DNA from: JBBIRM01 sp037441765
Lineage (GTDB): Bacteria > Desulfobacterota > BSN033 > UBA1163
DNA: 8,014 bases
Assembly (NCBI GenBank): GCA_037441765.1
Contig: JBBIRM010000133.1
Span: 1-8,014, forward strand
Direction: 5' to 3'
This document shows, in pieces, positions 5,789-8,014 of this stretch. The notes beneath the pieces were generated by a model that was given only the letters and a program-made list of their open reading frames with translations, searched no databases and was not told where the DNA came from. A program made the position numbers and the translations under genes. Each line of letters opens with the position of its first letter. Position 1 is the first letter of the stretch.

Positions 5789-7762
5789 TCATCTCCTTCC
5801 GACATCCCTTTTCGCACTCAAAGAATCATTATACTGGAGGAGCCTTTGATCATGGGATTTGGTATAACGAAGAAGATGTTCAAGTTGAAGGGGAAAGCGA
5901 GAGGCTTCGAGAGGTTGATTCTCCTCTGGATCAATCTTCAGATCAAAGACCCAACTCCTATGGTCTTTTAATGAATGTTGAACCTTAATCCAATTTCGAT
6001 CCAGGCTGGAGATACATCCCTCTAATCCATAAAAGAAGATTGTTTTATCCTCCATTCTCTTTTGGAAAAGTGATTTCCCGTCAAAAATTATGGGATCGTA
6101 AGAGATCTCCATGGCGTCCAGAAGAGTGGGTAGTAAATCCACATGGCTGGTTGGCCAGTCCACCTCCCTGGGTTTAAAAAGCCGAGGTTGATAAAAAATT
6201 GCAGGGGTTTCGAGGTTTTCATTATAACTGTACCGATAATGCATATAATTATTCGGATGGTGTTGACCAAAGGCCTGGCCGTGGTCTCCTACAATGATAA
6301 AGAGAGTTCGATCCAGTTGCCCTGAACTCTCGAGATGTTCATAGATTCGTTTGATCAGATGATCCAGGAGATGGAGATTATTGTAATAGCGATCTTTTAA
6401 AGACTTCTCATCCATCCTAATCCTGTAAGTTTCCCCATAATCAAAATAAGGGAAGTGAGCGGTGAAGCTGATATAGATTCCCAGGAAGGGTTCACGGGCC
6501 TTCCTTAGTCTCTGGATGAAGAAATCCATGGTCTGAACTTCGTCTCTTGCGATATAGCGGCCCAGGGAGGTTTGCTCCTCTCGGGTTTTGAAATTCAAAT
6601 TTTCGTAGGTATAGATTTCTGATAACCCACTGTTTCTCACAAAGGTAACTGGAAAATACCAGGAAGGGGAGGTGGGGGTTATTAGAAAGGTATCGTAATT
6701 TTCTCCTAAGAAGTGAGAGAGGGAGGGGATATGGATATCGGGTCTTGTAGAAAAGTTTTTTCGATCAAAAAGGTCATAAAGACCGCTAAGGATGGAGAAA
6801 ATGGCCTTTGTGCTGACATTGGATGTGGTAAAGTGCTTTTTCAGAAACCACCCCTTCTTTGAAAGTTGAAAGAGAAATGGCATTGGCATGGGTTGATGGC
6901 CCTGGGTGTCAAAGATATATCGTGTTCCCACCGATTCCATAATCAGGAGAACCAAATTCCAGGGGGTTTTATTCTTTTCCGCAGGCAGTCTTTCTTTGCC
7001 AACGGTTTTCAGAGCCCCAAGGTCTTGAGGTTTATTTTTGTAGGCCCACCTTTCTTTTTTTTCTCCGACATATCCACTATAGGCTGTTTTAGTAAGATCA
7101 GATAAAAAAAAGATGACAGGGTTTGATCTTATCTCTGAGGGGATATTTTTCGACTTGCAAGGGGTTAAAAAAGGAAAGGTGAACAAAAGGAGGATGAGAA
7201 GTAAGGTGGATACCATCGCCCCTAAAATTTTTAACCTTAAGGGGGCAAAGAGGACCAAGTGGAAGAGCCCGAAGGGAAAGATGAGAAATATGATATCCTT
7301 TGCCTCAATGAATTTTATGACCTCCGTTAGCGGGAAATTGGTGAAGGCCTCTGCAATCATAGAGGAGTCTAATCCTGAAAGGACCTCAAAGAGAAGTCTT
7401 TTATGGACTCCGTGGATGAGGGTTAAAATAATGATAAGGATGTGAGAAAAAATAAACCCAAAGGCCCACATAAAACTGGAGGCTCGTTTTGCATTTATCA
7501 GAGGAGGGATTCGAGAGACAGACCATGAGAGAAATGGAATGACGAGGATAAGGATGAGATCGTTTGGCCAGGAAAATAACATGAACCAAAGAGGATGGGG
7601 ACCGGGGTCGAAGTCAAAAGGTCTGATCGAATGGGTAAATAGTTCAATGGAGAGTTGAATCCGGTAAATAAGCGTGAGGGCAAGCAGACTGACAAAGAGA
7701 GCGAAAGAAGTCGGGTGGGGAGAGATCCATCGGTTTAAAATTTTTATGACAAAGGATTTCAT
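5789..7762 (-). CDS. Membrane-anchored sulfatase-fold enzyme, LTA synthase / OpgB (MdoB)-like
   Basis: A 657-residue protein. About five N-terminal hydrophobic segments (roughly 18-38, 58-80, 97-118, 155-175, 178-200) precede an extracytoplasmic alkaline-phosphatase-superfamily domain (about 268-625). Metal and catalytic motifs are present: E276 in LLIMESVGT, the probable nucleophile T318 in TTSNVSTKAIFSILSG, H436 in SFTAHFPYF and D493/H494 in VGDHGQAFG. This layout matches LTA synthases and the phosphoglycerol transferase OpgB, which move phosphoglycerol from phosphatidylglycerol onto a glycan or lipid acceptor. In a Gram-negative the acceptor could be periplasmic glucan, but the actual donor and acceptor cannot be read here. 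The ATG at 7762 has only an AGG directly against it as a ribosome site and a GGATCC-centred palindrome (7770-7785) just upstream, so the start is less certain. It follows the coiled-coil gene by 77 bp and ends 8 bp from the opposing hydrolase stop. Confidence 0.88.
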   Translation of the reverse strand: MKSFVIKILNRWISPHPTSFALFVSLLALTLIYRIQLSIELFTHSIRPFDFDPGPHPLWFMLFSWPNDLILILVIPFLSWSVSRIPPLINAKRASSFMWAFGFIFSHILIIILTLIHGVHKRLLFEVLSGLDSSMIAEAFTNFPLTEVIKFIEAKDIIFLIFPFGLFHLVLFAPLRLKILGAMVSTLLLILLLFTFPFLTPCKSKNIPSEIRSNPVIFFLSDLTKTAYSGYVGEKKERWAYKNKPQDLGALKTVGKERLPAEKNKTPWNLVLLIMESVGTRYIFDTQGHQPMPMPFLFQLSKKGWFLKKHFTTSNVSTKAIFSILSGLYDLFDRKNFSTRPDIHIPSLSHFLGENYDTFLITPTSPSWYFPVTFVRNSGLSEIYTYENLNFKTREEQTSLGRYIARDEVQTMDFFIQRLRKAREPFLGIYISFTAHFPYFDYGETYRIRMDEKSLKDRYYNNLHLLDHLIKRIYEHLESSGQLDRTLFIIVGDHGQAFGQHHPNNYMHYRYSYNENLETPAIFYQPRLFKPREVDWPTSHVDLLPTLLDAMEISYDPIIFDGKSLFQKRMEDKTIFFYGLEGCISSLDRNWIKVQHSLKDHRSWVFDLKIDPEENQPLEASRFPLQLEHLLRYTKSHDQRLLQYNDSLSAKRDVGRR

Positions 7763-7769
7763 CCTAATT

Positions 7770-7785
7770 CTTAGGGATCCCTTAG
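7770..7785. repeat. Imperfect palindrome CTTAGGGATCCCTTAG before the sulfatase start codon
   Basis: The 10-bp core AGGGATCCCT (7773-7782) is perfectly self-complementary. The flanks add two more pairs after one T-T mismatch. It sits 7 bp upstream of the minus-strand ATG at 7762. It could be an operator, or in RNA could hide the only purine-rich ribosome-site candidate (AAGGGA, 7783-7778). Nothing shows which, and it may be chance. Confidence 0.4.
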
Positions 7786-7839
7786 ACTCTTTTAGATCCT
7801 TTATAAACTGATCGAACGTGGAGGACTCCCCTTAGATAG

Positions 7840-8013
7840 TCAATAACTTCCTCGAAGGAGTTCATCGATCTCTTTGGTCAGTTTTAATTGTTCATTTTCA
7901 TCCAGGGTCATTCCTTTTTCTAACAGGGTGAGGCTTCGTTCGATTTCAGAGTTTTCCTTTCTCAGCAATGCTATCTTTTTATTAAGAGAGGCAGTCTCTA
8001 CCTCCCATTCCAC
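7840..8013 (-). CDS. Small coiled-coil protein, C-terminal part (continues past right edge)
   Basis: On the minus strand the frame is open from the window edge (8013) to a TGA at 7840-7842, giving 57 residues. They are highly charged and heptad-like (NKKIALLRKENSEIERSLTL, then DENEQLKLTKEIDELLRG), typical of a coiled coil, ending in GSY. The residues read as a real protein tail; the composition and lack of stops support coding, although the stretch is short. A GTG lies right at the edge (8013-8011), but nothing supports it as a start, so the gene probably extends beyond the window. I do not recognise a family. The stop is 77 bp upstream of the sulfatase start on the same strand, so the two could share a transcript. 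Confidence 0.6.
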   Translation of the reverse strand: MEWEVETASLNKKIALLRKENSEIERSLTLLEKGMTLDENEQLKLTKEIDELLRGSY

Positions 8014-8014
8014 C

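Noticed and set aside
5759..5971. Plus-strand ORF overlapping the end of the TPR-GH153 gene
   Set aside because: It overlaps two well-supported genes, lacks a ribosome site and has no family-like sequence.
7113..7445. Plus-strand ORF of 110 residues opposite the sulfatase gene
   Set aside because: It is antisense to the membrane-domain part of the sulfatase gene; the Lys/Arg/Met-rich translation is what that sense sequence produces in the opposite frame.

Overview
The window looks like chromosomal DNA from a Gram-negative bacterium of moderate-to-low GC. The best guess is a deltaproteobacterium-like lineage (Desulfobacterota or a relative). That placement is inference: it rests on the combination of a DUF748/AsmA-like protein, an MscL with a C-terminal zinc-ribbon-like tail, a BrkB/YihY protein with a winged-helix tail, and a TPR-GH153 protein. 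No phage, IS element, CRISPR array, tRNA or rRNA is visible.

Layout. A plus-strand block covers 1-2577: the C-terminal end of a DUF748 protein, mscL (GTG start) and a BrkB/YihY family membrane protein. The gaps are 30 and 26 bp, so these three are probably one envelope-related operon. A 242-bp AT-rich gap (2578-2820) follows; it holds a perfect short palindrome, a good sigma70-type promoter candidate (2642-2670) and a 20-codon ORF whose stop overlaps the radA start. Then come radA (2821-4191, DNA repair/recombination helicase) and, 59 bp later, a secreted protein with N-terminal TPR-like repeats and a PgaB-type glycoside hydrolase domain (4251-5780).

From the right edge, a minus-strand block runs toward it: the end of a small coiled-coil protein (7840-8013, cut by the window edge) and a membrane-anchored LTA-synthase/OpgB-like sulfatase-fold enzyme (5789-7762). 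The hydrolase and sulfatase genes converge with only 8 bp between their stop codons.

Functional theme. Except for radA, and the small coiled-coil protein whose role is unknown, the genes point to the cell envelope: AsmA-like periplasmic protein, turgor-release channel, BrkB membrane protein, exopolysaccharide-type hydrolase, and a periplasmic phosphoglycerol-transferase-like enzyme. The most unusual item is the TPR-GH153 protein, which fuses a PgaA-like element (TPR) to the hydrolase half of PgaB, has no CE4 deacetylase domain, and has no pgaC/pgaD genes beside it. I do not see a clear new multi-gene system; the hydrolase/sulfatase pair is the best lead.
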